A stretch of DNA of 64,000 bases from CAWAND01 sp963807065 (GTDB taxonomy: Bacteria > Chloroflexota > Anaerolineae > Anaerolineales > E44-bin32): assembly GCA_963807065.1 (NCBI GenBank), contig CAWDZQ010000001.1:349053-413052 (forward strand), given 5' to 3'. Below, one piece after another: positions 8,210 through 16,257 of this stretch. The position numbers were made by a program, and so were the translations under genes. Below the pieces are notes generated by a model. It had not been told where the DNA came from. It worked only from the letters and a program-made list of their open reading frames with translations, and did no database searches. Each line of letters opens with the position of its first letter. The first letter of the stretch is position 1.

Positions 8210-8980
8210 CTACTGGACGTGCCAGGTGAAGGTGCAGGATGAGGTGATTTCTTCGAAGCCGTGCCGCAGGAGAATGCGTTCGCTGCCCGGCTCAGCCTCG
8301 ACCGCGACGAACCGTCGTGCATGTGCCTTGGCCGCCTTCACCCTGGCCGCCAGGACAGCCATGTACAGGCCCCTTCCCCGGAACGCTTGCAGCGTGGAAC
8401 CGCCCCACAGGCTGGCAAACTCGCTGCCGGCCTGGAAATGGATCCAGCCCACGCTGGCAGGGGTGTCATCGATATAGGCAACAAAGATCTCAAGATAACC
8501 GGGCTGCTGCAGTTCGAGCGAGAAACGCTCTGTCACCCAACTGAAATCCTCGCCCCAGACCTCTTCCTCGACGCTCACCACCTGGCCCAGTTCTGCCCGG
8601 TCTGAGAGACGGCGCACGTCTCCCTTCCCGGTCGGGGTGAGCGAATCTGGATGAGCCGCCAGGTCGAGACACAGGGTCGGAGCCGGCACGTCGGGCACAA
8701 AGCCGTGCTTTTCGAGCAGATCGCTCAATTCAGGCGGCCGATCATGGCTGTAAACCTTCCATTCGATGGGTCCCCCAAACGCCTGGAGCTCTTCGATTTG
8801 GGCCTGGATCGTGGCGTCGGCGGTTTCCCGTGTCAGCCGACTGTAGAGGATGAAATTCGTACCTGGTGCCGGCCTCACGAAGCGGACGAGTTCGGGGGTG
8901 CTCTGCCGCTCCACGCCGGGAAAAAGGGCTTGGATGCGTTCCTGAAGGTCGAAGCGCTGCAATAGATCGGAGGAGTTCAA
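8210..8980 (-). CDS. GNAT family N-acetyltransferase, two-lobed
   Basis: 256 residues from a TTG start. The C-terminal half is a normal GNAT domain: YLEIFVAYIDDTPASVGWIHF, then LWGGSTLQAFRGRGLYMAVLAARVKAAKAHG-like acetyl-CoA loop, then VEAEPGSERILLRHGFEEI. The N-terminal half (residues 1-120) looks like a degenerate second lobe. No ATG or GTG was found in the right place upstream, so TTG 8980 is the best start I can offer. The acceptor is unknown. Confidence 0.8.
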   Translation of the reverse strand: MNSSDLLQRFDLQERIQALFPGVERQSTPELVRFVRPAPGTNFILYSRLTRETADATIQAQIEELQAFGGPIEWKVYSHDRPPELSDLLEKHGFVPDVPAPTLCLDLAAHPDSLTPTGKGDVRRLSDRAELGQVVSVEEEVWGEDFSWVTERFSLELQQPGYLEIFVAYIDDTPASVGWIHFQAGSEFASLWGGSTLQAFRGRGLYMAVLAARVKAAKAHARRFVAVEAEPGSERILLRHGFEEITSSCTFTWHVQ

Positions 8981-9033
8981 CGGGCCGGCCCATCCGTCGT
9001 CTCGTGGGGAAGCGCCGCGGGATAGCGTGGCGG

Positions 9034-9738
9034 TCAGCTGTGTTCGGGACTCGATCCGTAGATCACTTGCATATCCGGCTTCTCAGTCGTCAGGTAGTGA
9101 ATCCAGACATACGCGTGGTTGAAGCCTGCCAGAAGCAGAGCGGCGCTCGACGCCCACAGCAATCCCGGCAGATAGAGGACCATCAGTCCGGCCACATACA
9201 TTGCATTGTCAACGTACCGGAACGCCCCCCGCTTCTCGAGGGGAGCGCCACGATAGGCCGGGTCGAAATGATCCGCCCCCAGGGCACGCCTGAGCCCAAA
9301 GTAGCGTCCGACGGAGTAGAGAACATACAAACTCAGCACCGACACCACGACAATGAGCACGTCCAACACAAAGGGATTCGCCTGGAGACTGCCGCTGTTG
9401 GACAGGGCGAGCAGAACGATGGTCACCAGCCTCAGCACAAACAGGATCATGAAGCCCACACCATAAAGGGGAAAGGCCTTGTCACCCAGCAGCCGTGTGG
9501 GCCCTTGGACGGTGAGCTGCCAGCGCCAGACGACCATCACATAAGCCTGATGGACCATGGGGACGGCCGCAGTCAGCCAGTACCAGGTCGGCGTCCCCCA
9601 ACCCCACAGCGAACCGTTCGCCATCGAGTTGTATCTGCCCGCCCACGCCAGGATGACAAGCGAGAGAGCCGCCGACAGCAGATGAAATCCCTGTTTGTCC
9701 AGGAAGCCGATTTGGGGCGATTTGGCGGTAAGGGACAT
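9034..9738 (-). CDS. PEMT-like membrane methyltransferase family protein
   Basis: 234 residues with about six hydrophobic segments. The C-terminus FRYVDNAMYVAGLMVLYLPGLLW followed by NHAYVWIHYLTTEKPDMQVIYG resembles the conserved end of phosphatidylethanolamine or isoprenylcysteine methyltransferase-type proteins, where the Glu-x-Pro-Asp region helps bind S-adenosylmethionine. It would therefore act at the cytoplasmic membrane on a lipid or prenylated substrate. The assignment is from motif resemblance only. It follows the hemolysin III gene on the same strand. Confidence 0.65.
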   Translation of the reverse strand: MSLTAKSPQIGFLDKQGFHLLSAALSLVILAWAGRYNSMANGSLWGWGTPTWYWLTAAVPMVHQAYVMVVWRWQLTVQGPTRLLGDKAFPLYGVGFMILFVLRLVTIVLLALSNSGSLQANPFVLDVLIVVVSVLSLYVLYSVGRYFGLRRALGADHFDPAYRGAPLEKRGAFRYVDNAMYVAGLMVLYLPGLLWASSAALLLAGFNHAYVWIHYLTTEKPDMQVIYGSSPEHS

Positions 9739-9820
9739 AAGCCTCCCCTGGTCACGGACTCAGGCGGATTGGCGAACGCGATCAGCCCTCGGTCTTGACG
9801 ATCAGTTGCTCCTGTGGAAG

Positions 9821-10477
9821 CTAGAAGCTGGCTTGCGATCCTGCCACGTAGGCGGCGATCAAGATGTAGTGGCTGAGACATCCGAGGATCACGAAGATGT
9901 GCCAGACCTCGTGAAATCCGAACACGCCGGGCAGGAAATCCGGTTTCTTTAGAATGTAGATCACGGCCCCCAGGGTGAAGAACGCGCCACCCACGAACAG
10001 CCACACCAGCGCTCCGACAGGCATGGTCACGACCATTTCACCGACGGCGACCACAGACAACCAGCCCATCACCAGGTAGATGCCCGCCGAAAGCCAACGC
10101 GGGGCATTGATAAACAGCATCTTCAGGGCTACCCCGGCGAAGGCCATGCTCCACACGATCGCCAGCAGCCCCCAACGCCAAAAACCGTCGAAGAACGACA
10201 GACAAACCGGCGTGTAAGTGCCAGCAATGAGGAGGTAGATGGCGGCGTGATCCAGCTTTCGCAGCCACTGGATCACCCGAGGGCTGGCCACAATCAAGTG
10301 ATAAGCCGACGAGGCGCCAAACATCGCAACCAGAGCCGCGCCATAGACCGCCAAGGACACCCGCTTCCACTCCGGGCCTGTCCCAATCAACAACAAGAAA
10401 ACCAGTCCGGCCACCGCCGCCACGGCAGCGCCAAGATGGGTGAGTCCGCTTACAGGATCGCGAAGTCTTAGATGCAA
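9821..10477 (-). CDS. Hemolysin III / PAQR family membrane protein
   Basis: 218 residues with seven hydrophobic helices. The family signatures are present: SSAYHLI (helix 2), DHAAIYLLIAGTYTPV (helix 3) and FGFHEVWHIFVILGCLSHY near the C-terminus, giving the Ser, Asp and His residues thought to bind a metal in this hydrolase-like superfamily. Bacterial members are called hemolysin III for historical reasons and their role is uncertain, possibly lipid metabolism. The start is TTG 10477 with AGAGGG upstream; no ATG is available. Length is normal for the family. Confidence 0.88.
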   Translation of the reverse strand: MHLRLRDPVSGLTHLGAAVAAVAGLVFLLLIGTGPEWKRVSLAVYGAALVAMFGASSAYHLIVASPRVIQWLRKLDHAAIYLLIAGTYTPVCLSFFDGFWRWGLLAIVWSMAFAGVALKMLFINAPRWLSAGIYLVMGWLSVVAVGEMVVTMPVGALVWLFVGGAFFTLGAVIYILKKPDFLPGVFGFHEVWHIFVILGCLSHYILIAAYVAGSQASF

Positions 10478-10572
10478 ATCAGCCCTCTTGTGGCTAGAAG
10501 TTTTCAGTCAGAGGATGGGGCACCGGGGCCATTCTACTCCATGGCCCGTCCTGCTTGCCAGCCATCGGATTT

Positions 10573-11451
10573 CTAGGGATTAGCGGCGGGCGTCGGGGTG
10601 GATCCCGGGAAAACCGGCCATGGGATCTTCACCCACTGAGTGTAGCCATGCTTCTCAGCCGTGTAAAGGCGGCCCGACGACGGCTGCTGGCAACCCGGCT
10701 CATCATCGACGTAGGCCGGCGGTGCATTGACATGAATCGGCGTGAACACAAGTTGGCGGTCCATGCAAACCCATGTCTCGAGCAGGTAGCCCCGGTCATC
10801 GTCTTCCGTCATCCACACAGGGGTCCAGTTGATGTTGACACGGTTGCCATCGCGGACAGCACCAACGTTTGTCGGCGGCTTGTACAAGTCGGACAACGGG
10901 AGGCGCCCATAATAGATGGGCGCGTCAAGCAGGTCTCCCCGGAAGATGTCCAGCAGCGCCGCATTGACCCAGCAACGGCCCTCATACGTCCAGGGGTCGA
11001 CATAGGCCCAGGTCGCCTGATCGTTGCGGCCGTAAATCTCCACCCGATCGTTCGTGTAGAGGCCCCATTCGTAAAGGTAGGCAGCCCCCGGGCCGTAGCG
11101 GCAATTGGCCTGCTGCAGGACGTGCGCCTGCGGCGGGCTGTAGGTGGGCGTGGGGGTGATGGTGGGGGTCCGGCTTGGCGTCGGCGTGCGGCTGGGCGTG
11201 GGGGTGATGCTCGCTGTCAGCGACGGGGTGGGCGTATCGGTCGTCGTGGGGGTTTGGCTGGGGATCAGGGTTGGCGACGACGTGGGCGTAGCGCTGGGGG
11301 TGTTCGAGGGCTCCTTGGTAAGCGCGGCCGTGGGCACCGCCGTGGAGGTAGCGCTGAGTTCAGCCAAGCGAGTCCAGGCCAAACCGCCCCCGAATCCAAG
11401 CCCCAGCAGGATCACTGCCAGGGGAATCTGCAACAGAAGCCAGCGCCGCAT
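10573..11451 (-). CDS. Membrane-anchored protein with Thr/Pro stalk and SH3-like domain
   Basis: 292 residues. An N-terminal signal anchor (WLLLQIPLAVILLGLGFGGGL) is followed from about residue 40 to 110 by a low-complexity stalk of TPT, TPS and RTP repeats, then an extracellular domain starting AHVLQQANCRYGPGAAYLYEWGL. That start, with Cys-Arg-Tyr-Gly-Pro-Gly, is typical of bacterial SH3-like domains in Anaerolineae surface proteins. A second small beta domain with GNRVNINWTPVWMTEDDDRGYLLE follows. It probably sits outside the membrane and binds a wall or surface polymer. The stalk repeat is the cause of long false reading frames on the other strand. Confidence 0.75.
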   Translation of the reverse strand: MRRWLLLQIPLAVILLGLGFGGGLAWTRLAELSATSTAVPTAALTKEPSNTPSATPTSSPTLIPSQTPTTTDTPTPSLTASITPTPSRTPTPSRTPTITPTPTYSPPQAHVLQQANCRYGPGAAYLYEWGLYTNDRVEIYGRNDQATWAYVDPWTYEGRCWVNAALLDIFRGDLLDAPIYYGRLPLSDLYKPPTNVGAVRDGNRVNINWTPVWMTEDDDRGYLLETWVCMDRQLVFTPIHVNAPPAYVDDEPGCQQPSSGRLYTAEKHGYTQWVKIPWPVFPGSTPTPAANP

Positions 11452-11516
11452 GCACCTAATCTAACCGTGCGGGAACCATCCCGCAAGGCGTACCGCGGAG
11501 GGATATGGATAGCCGC

Positions 11517-12272
11517 CTAGCGAACACCCACGAGAAGGGGTTGGAAATAGGCCTCATCGAGCCGTGTAACTTGCTCAAATCCGGCTTCAGCCATCAGCGA
11601 TTGGATCCGGTCAAGGCTGATACAAAAGTAGCGCCCACCCCGAATGGCGCGAGCCGTCGGCACGCCTACACCTGAATCTTCGACCAGATACACCGTCATG
11701 TCGTAGTGGTCGCCGTCAAACGCCCAAACGTCAAACAGGATCACCCGGTGATTGCCCTGGAGGTGCACACGTCGAGGGTTGATCAGCTCCCCCTGGCGCG
11801 GCATTCCGGCATAGTCCCGACTGGAGATGAGCGCCACCCCGCCGGGTCTAAGACTCTTGTGGAAGGCACGCATTGCCTGCAGGATATCCGCTTCGGTCTC
11901 CAGGTGGGGCACGGCATTGTCGCAAGCGATCACGGCGTCGAAACCGTCGCCCGCCAGATCATGCACACTTCGCATGTCCGATTGGAGAAAGGAGATTTTC
12001 AGCCCGCGACGGCGCGATTCTTCGGCCGCCCGGTCGAGGGAGGCTTGGGAGATGTCGGACGCCGTCAGCTGATATCCGAGTTCCGCCAGGCCGATGGCCT
12101 GGGTGCCAATCCCACAGGCGGCATCGAGCACGGTTCTTACCGAGCCGCCCCCCACTCCGCGGAGCACTGCATCCAACTCCCCGGCCTGCCGTTTCAGACT
12201 GGCGTCCCAATCCTGGTAGATCAAGGGATAGTCGGCAGCCAGCCCGTCGTAGAAAGACTCCAGATCCGGCAT
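11517..12272 (-). CDS. Class I SAM-dependent methyltransferase
   Basis: 251 residues. Motif I is VLDAACGIGTQAIGLAELGY (about residues 47-66), followed by ASDIS at the end of strand 2 and FDAVIACDNAVPHL at strand 4. The fold is the usual Rossmann methyltransferase. The C-terminal part, with IRGGRYFCISLDRIQSLMAEAGFEQV, resembles glycine/sarcosine N-methyltransferase-like and other small-molecule methyltransferases. The substrate is not predictable. Its neighbour at 12391-13023 on the same strand is unrelated. Confidence 0.85.
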   Translation of the reverse strand: MPDLESFYDGLAADYPLIYQDWDASLKRQAGELDAVLRGVGGGSVRTVLDAACGIGTQAIGLAELGYQLTASDISQASLDRAAEESRRRGLKISFLQSDMRSVHDLAGDGFDAVIACDNAVPHLETEADILQAMRAFHKSLRPGGVALISSRDYAGMPRQGELINPRRVHLQGNHRVILFDVWAFDGDHYDMTVYLVEDSGVGVPTARAIRGGRYFCISLDRIQSLMAEAGFEQVTRLDEAYFQPLLVGVR

Positions 12273-12390
12273 CAGAATCTCCAGCCGGGGTCGAGCCGCA
12301 CGGCACGCCGGCTGGCATGCCCTCGCACCCGGGTGGCTCGGGCAAAGACCTCAGCCTCAAATGCGTGATCATGGGCCATCGGCGACCGGG

Positions 12391-13023
12391 TCACAACTCC
12401 GTCCCGAAGGTACGGACGGCGCGCCACATGGGCGTTGAGGAATAGTCGATGTACTTGACGCGCTCGATCCACAGGCCGTCGGGGTCCTGGAGGCCGTTAG
12501 GAAGCCAACCGTTGTTGAGGCGTATGGTCAGGTAATACGGAGGAGAGATCTCAGCCACCAGCTTGCGGTGCACCACCGAGTTGTTCCACAGCGCGATCGC
12601 TTCAGGTCGGGCGAACACCACCAGATTGCCGAAATCGCCGTTGGCCACCCGCACCGTGCTCAGACTCAACAGATCGGGATGATGGGTAAACTCGGCTTCG
12701 AACAGCCTGTCCGCTTTGAGCAGGGGTCGAATATCGGCATGGAGCCGCTTGTGCCCAAAGAAACCCACCACGGCAAGCTGCCTTGTTCTGAAGAGACGGT
12801 CAGGTCGTATGTAGTAAATCCGGAAGTGGCGCCCTTGCGGGTCCGACTGGCATATGGGGCCATTGCGAAGTGTGAAATCGCACACTTTCGGGTCTTCATA
12901 TGTGTCGACCAGTTGATGCGCCATCTTGCGCATCGTGGCGCGATCCTGATCGGTATGTTCGAGGTCTGAAAAAGGGTGCCCTTCCGCCCGTTCACCCGTC
13001 TTGAGTTCTACGCCGAACCCCAT
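12391..13023 (-). CDS. Conserved protein of unknown function
   Basis: 210 residues starting MGFGVELKTGERAEGHPFSD. Ribosome site GGAG lies 8 bp before ATG 13023, which excludes the upstream frame. The sequence is rich in His, Arg and aromatic residues (HFRIYYIRPDRLFRTRQLAVVGFFGHKRLHADI, then SLSTVRVANGDFGNLVVFA and ISPPYYLTIRLNNGWLPNGL). These blocks look strongly conserved and I have a memory of similar unnamed proteins in Chloroflexi, but I know no function. No signal peptide or membrane helix is evident, so it is probably cytoplasmic. Confidence 0.65.
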   Translation of the reverse strand: MGFGVELKTGERAEGHPFSDLEHTDQDRATMRKMAHQLVDTYEDPKVCDFTLRNGPICQSDPQGRHFRIYYIRPDRLFRTRQLAVVGFFGHKRLHADIRPLLKADRLFEAEFTHHPDLLSLSTVRVANGDFGNLVVFARPEAIALWNNSVVHRKLVAEISPPYYLTIRLNNGWLPNGLQDPDGLWIERVKYIDYSSTPMWRAVRTFGTEL

Positions 13024-13625
13024 GCATCGTCTCCAGCCTACCGAAGGCATTCCCTGATCAGGACAACCCGCGCGCTTCCTGAACTGATTCTTGCACACGC
13101 CGAGCCGTGTGGCAACTCGTCGCCCGCTCGACGCGCCCGCATGAATTGCAAAGGGCCGAGCTCAGGCGTGCCCCCTGCTCCCAATCCGCGATGGGCCCGG
13201 GGAGGATGGCGAACAATGGATAGGCCTCGGGCGACAGGCTGCCCATGTGCGCCCAGAACATGCCGGGAACTCAAGGGGGTCAACTGAGCCATCAGATGCT
13301 CCGTTCGAATGCCGGCATTCGGCCAGTCGGCGTCATACTACCGGCTCCGGCCGACCCGCCGATCTTGGACGCGTCAATGCGATTCCCCCGGGGCCGCGGC
13401 TCGTTGTGGACCCCGAGCAGGCGGGCTGCCAGGGCGGGCGGCGGATCCAACTCATTCCTGAAGCGCCCCAGCTGAGGGTGCTGCCGGCAGCCGCGCATCC
13501 GGCTGTGGAGAAACTACCTGGGCCGAAAGCGCCTCTCGCCATGCCGCCACCAAAGCCGCCGACTTTAGATGATTCGCATGGAGGGACCAAGCTCTCACGC
13601 GGACCTCCATTTCCAGCAGTGCCCC
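13024..13625. other. 600-bp stretch without a confident gene
   Basis: A minus-strand frame at about 13058-13261 reads WAHMGSLSPEAYPLFAIL and then CNSCG, which looks more protein-like than noise and might be a gene remnant. I cannot name it. The rest shows nothing I can support. Confidence 0.35.
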
Positions 13626-14024
13626 TCAGACGGCCGGTCGCTCCTCCATCAGGGCCATCAGATGCCCATCCGGGTCATTGAAAAATGTCATCCACAGTTC
13701 CCGGTCATCGGTTCGATGGACCACATGCGGCGAACCGACCATGGCCACGCCAGCCGATTCCAGGGCGGCTGCCCTGGACTCCAGGTTCGGCGCTTTGAAA
13801 TACAGCACCGAGGCGCGGTCCGGCTCTTCGGACGACTCGGGTTCTGCCAGCATTAAGCGAACCCCTTCGAGATCGAAGAAAGCCAGGCCGCCTGCCTGAA
13901 AGAGGAAGGACAACCCCAGCACGTCCCTATAGAACTCGATCGAACGCGATATGTCCCTAACACTGATAGCAATTTGCCCCAGACCACTCAGGCCGGTCGC
14001 ACCGGTTGGTGTTTCGGTCATCAT
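13626..14024 (-). CDS. VOC family (glyoxalase/bleomycin-resistance fold) protein
   Basis: About 132 residues. The two beta-alpha-beta-beta-beta modules of the vicinal oxygen chelate fold are visible: GQIAISVRDISRSIEFYRDVLGLSFLFQ in the first half and VVHRTDDRELWMTFFNDPDGHLMALMEE in the second, whose DPDGH and final Glu are typical metal or structure positions. The first-strand ligand is Gln in place of the usual His, so activity is uncertain. Members include glyoxalases, dioxygenases and antibiotic-binding proteins. ATG 14024 follows a GAGGG; ATG 14021 or GTG 14030 are alternatives. Confidence 0.85.
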   Translation of the reverse strand: MMTETPTGATGLSGLGQIAISVRDISRSIEFYRDVLGLSFLFQAGGLAFFDLEGVRLMLAEPESSEEPDRASVLYFKAPNLESRAAALESAGVAMVGSPHVVHRTDDRELWMTFFNDPDGHLMALMEERPAV

Positions 14025-14179
14025 GCACACATCCCTCTCTCGATCACTGGGATCAACGGGTGAAGATGGCTGGTCCTTGCCTCCATGAAAAAGCTCGTCG
14101 GATCACTCCGACGGATCTGGGTGCGAAGTACAGATCTGAGTCCGGACCCGCTTACTCTTGATCCATGCAGGTGGGAGAG

Positions 14180-14266
14180 CCGACCGATCACCAGGGCCGC
14201 CACTTCGTTGGATGCACCGTCTGAACGAAGATCACCGCCGGCCAGCCAGTTTTCCATCTGGGACAT
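14180..14266 (-). pseudogene. Possible 5' remnant of a HEAT-repeat gene
   Basis: A short frame reads MENWLAGGDLRSDGASNEVAALV, which resembles the start of HEAT-repeat proteins found in related bacteria (GGD-RS-G-EV pattern). The frame then loses any likeness before the VOC gene begins. Read as a truncated leftover; weak evidence. Confidence 0.3.
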
Positions 14267-14313
14267 CGCCCTTCATACCTGGAGGGCTGAAGGTAGGAAA
14301 GTGCGGCTTCCCT

Positions 14314-14763
14314 TCAACGCGGCCTCCGAAATTCCTCGTAGCGGGCAATAAGCCCTTGCGGGGGCAGGCTGGCAGTGATCTGGCCAATCACATCCAGGGG
14401 AAGATCTTCCAGCCGGCGAAAGCGGAGACAGGCCTTGCCCATGTTTAGCTTCTTGCCCGCCCGATGAAAACCCTCGGCCAAGGCCGCTTCCTGCATTGGA
14501 TTGCTGTAGACACCCATCAGGTACAACGCAAAGTAGTTCTTCTGCGATGCCAAAGCCATGTAGGTCAGAGGTTTCTTGTTGTAGGTTTCCGGGTAGGTCT
14601 CAAGCGGGATCTCGTAGGTGATCACGCCCCAGGTCATCAATTCCTGGTAGCCCTTGGGAAGATTGGCCAGGATAACTTCCCGAACTCTGGAGACCACCAT
14701 CCGCTTTTCAGGAGTCAGTTCCCGAAGGTAGGCTTCTGCGTTCTTGGCGCTGCTGCTGACCAT
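14314..14763 (-). CDS. DUF1801 family protein
   Basis: 149 residues from ATG 14763. Typical blocks are AEAYLRELTPEKRMVVSRVREVILANLPKGYQELMTWGVITYEIPLETYP, then KNYFALYLMGVYSNP and LNMGKACLRFRRLEDLPLDVIGQI. This is the YdhG/DUF1801 fold, a small alpha/beta protein; some relatives are described as iron chaperone-like but the function of this branch is unknown. It is one of three DUF1801 proteins in the window (36071 and 56317 are the others), all quite different in sequence. Confidence 0.8.
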   Translation of the reverse strand: MVSSSAKNAEAYLRELTPEKRMVVSRVREVILANLPKGYQELMTWGVITYEIPLETYPETYNKKPLTYMALASQKNYFALYLMGVYSNPMQEAALAEGFHRAGKKLNMGKACLRFRRLEDLPLDVIGQITASLPPQGLIARYEEFRRPR

Positions 14764-14862
14764 GACCGTCCTTTCGCGGGTAAGTATCCGGCGTGGCTGG
14801 CGTGGATGGTCGGGTTGGATTGACAACACGAGAGTTGGCAGATCTAAGTGGACCAACGCCGA

Positions 14863-15120
14863 TCAGGGATGGTGGAGCTCCCTGCCCTTGGCCGATCCGA
14901 ACTTGGAGACTTCGACCACGCGTGCATCGGCCCGGACGATGGAAGGAACCGTCAGCAATGCGCCACCCTCGTCATCCGCCTCGACGAATCCCCAACCGCA
15001 GTGCACACCCGTTTCGCAGCCCCATTCGAAGTAGTGCAAATAGCCCATGGCATGGACTTCATTGATGACGAGCTGGCAGTTTTCTGCCGAATGGGGGGTT
15101 TCAACCATGTACCGGTTCAT
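14863..15120 (-). CDS. Small conserved protein of unknown function
   Basis: 85 residues starting MNRYMVETPHSAENC. AGGAGG lies six bases before ATG 15120, so the start is secure. The pattern CQLVINEVHAMGYLHYFEWGCETGVHCGWGFVEADDEGGALLTVP suggests a dimeric ferredoxin-like alpha/beta fold, as in the DUF3303 or ABM-type small proteins, with several Cys and His. Function unknown. It is followed at once by the DUF1801 gene. Confidence 0.65.
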   Translation of the reverse strand: MNRYMVETPHSAENCQLVINEVHAMGYLHYFEWGCETGVHCGWGFVEADDEGGALLTVPSIVRADARVVEVSKFGSAKGRELHHP

Positions 15121-15442
15121 GCATCGCCTCCTGCTTGAGGGACCTGGCGAATGAGACCCACGCAAGCGTCTCGACCCAGCCACATGCGGCCAATTCTAAC
15201 ACGCGAGCTGACGCGGACCGACGGGTTTGTGGTGCCTTTGTGTAGAGCTTGTGATTGACCGGCACCTCATGAGCTCGTTCAGGAAGGCAACTGGAGCCTG
15301 CGCCCAGCGCTAGGCCCCTCGCTCAAGGGTCATCTGCCTCGGCCCTACCGTCCGACGGCCAGGTGGCCACCGAGAAGTCCGTGACGGCCGGATAGCCTGC
15401 CCGAGGTGCCCTGCACAGAAGGCTCTGACCACAGCCCAAACT
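15121..15442. other. Intergenic region, nothing recognised
   Basis: 320 bp between two minus-strand genes. No frame with recognisable content, no repeat and no Rex-type site was found. Confidence 0.4.
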
Positions 15443-16117
15443 TCAGCTCCCCACAAAACTGGTGATCTCTTCCAGTGGCTTCTTGGTTATCTTGGGCACC
15501 GCTGCATCCTCGGCCGGGAAACCCACGACCAGGAGCAAAAAGGGTGTTTCGTGCCCCGGGCGGTTGAGAATCCGGTTCAGGAACCCCATTGGGCTGGGGG
15601 TATGAGTCAGGCAAACCAGGCCGGCGAGATGCAGAGCAGCGATCAGGAAGCCGGTGGCGATTCCGACGGATTCCCTGGGATAGTAGTGCTTGACCTTGCG
15701 CCCGTCTGCTTGGACGCCATAGCTCTGACTGAACACGGCAATCAGATACGGAGCGGTCTCCAGGTAGGGTTTGCGTTCATTCGTCCCCAGTGGGGCCAGC
15801 GCCTCGAGCCATACCTTCGGCGCTCGATGGTGGTAGAACTCGTGCTCCTCGGCTTCGGCTGCTTCCCGGATCTGTTGCTTCACGAAAGCATCCGATACGA
15901 CCACAAAATGCCACGGCTGGAAGTTGGCCCCACTGGGAGCCGAGCCGGCTGTCGCCAGGCACGACCTGATCACCTCCAACGGCACCGGCCGATCGGAGAA
16001 TTGGCGCACGCTCCGCCGGAGCCGCATCTGCTCCAGGAAACTGGAGGCACGCAGCACCATTTCATCTGGAGGGTACTCTCGGTATCCCGTTAACGGGACG
16101 AACTCGGCTGTGTCCAT
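15443..16117 (-). CDS. Nitroreductase family protein
   Basis: 224 residues. The FMN-binding pattern of nitroreductases is plain: RLRRSVRQFSDRPVPLEVIRSCLATAGSAPSGANFQPWHFVVV at the N-terminus, then SVGIATGFLIAALHLAGLVCLTHTPSPM and a C-terminal LLVVGFPAEDA. It is most like the iodotyrosine-deiodinase/BluB-like branch, where PSGANFQPW and the active-site lid (EHEFYHHRAP) are conserved. It would be an NAD(P)H-dependent flavoenzyme in the cytoplasm. ATG 16117 has GGAGGAG upstream. A perfect Rex-type operator lies 83 bp before the start, which fits control by the NADH/NAD ratio. Confidence 0.9.
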   Translation of the reverse strand: MDTAEFVPLTGYREYPPDEMVLRASSFLEQMRLRRSVRQFSDRPVPLEVIRSCLATAGSAPSGANFQPWHFVVVSDAFVKQQIREAAEAEEHEFYHHRAPKVWLEALAPLGTNERKPYLETAPYLIAVFSQSYGVQADGRKVKHYYPRESVGIATGFLIAALHLAGLVCLTHTPSPMGFLNRILNRPGHETPFLLLVVGFPAEDAAVPKITKKPLEEITSFVGS

Positions 16118-16199
16118 GCCTAACTCCTCCTCGGCGGCTGGTTCCGAAGGCCAACCTGTGCCCACCTGGGCGACACCGCAAAACCACGGACGGGACGCT

Positions 16200-16217
16200 T
16201 TGTGAAACTCTTCACAA
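16200..16217. promoter_or_regulatory. Rex-like operator upstream of nitroreductase
   Basis: TTGTGAA-ACTC-TTCACAA is a perfect 14/14 match to the Rex consensus, 83 bp before the nitroreductase start codon, in promoter position. Confidence 0.65.
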
Positions 16218-16257
16218 TCATGACCTCTTGCCCCTCGCTCGGGGGCTCGCTTGTGCC

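Noticed and set aside
10555..11520. Long plus-strand frame opposite the Thr/Pro-stalk protein
   Set aside because: Produced by the TPT/RTP repeat of the real gene; no recognisable motif.
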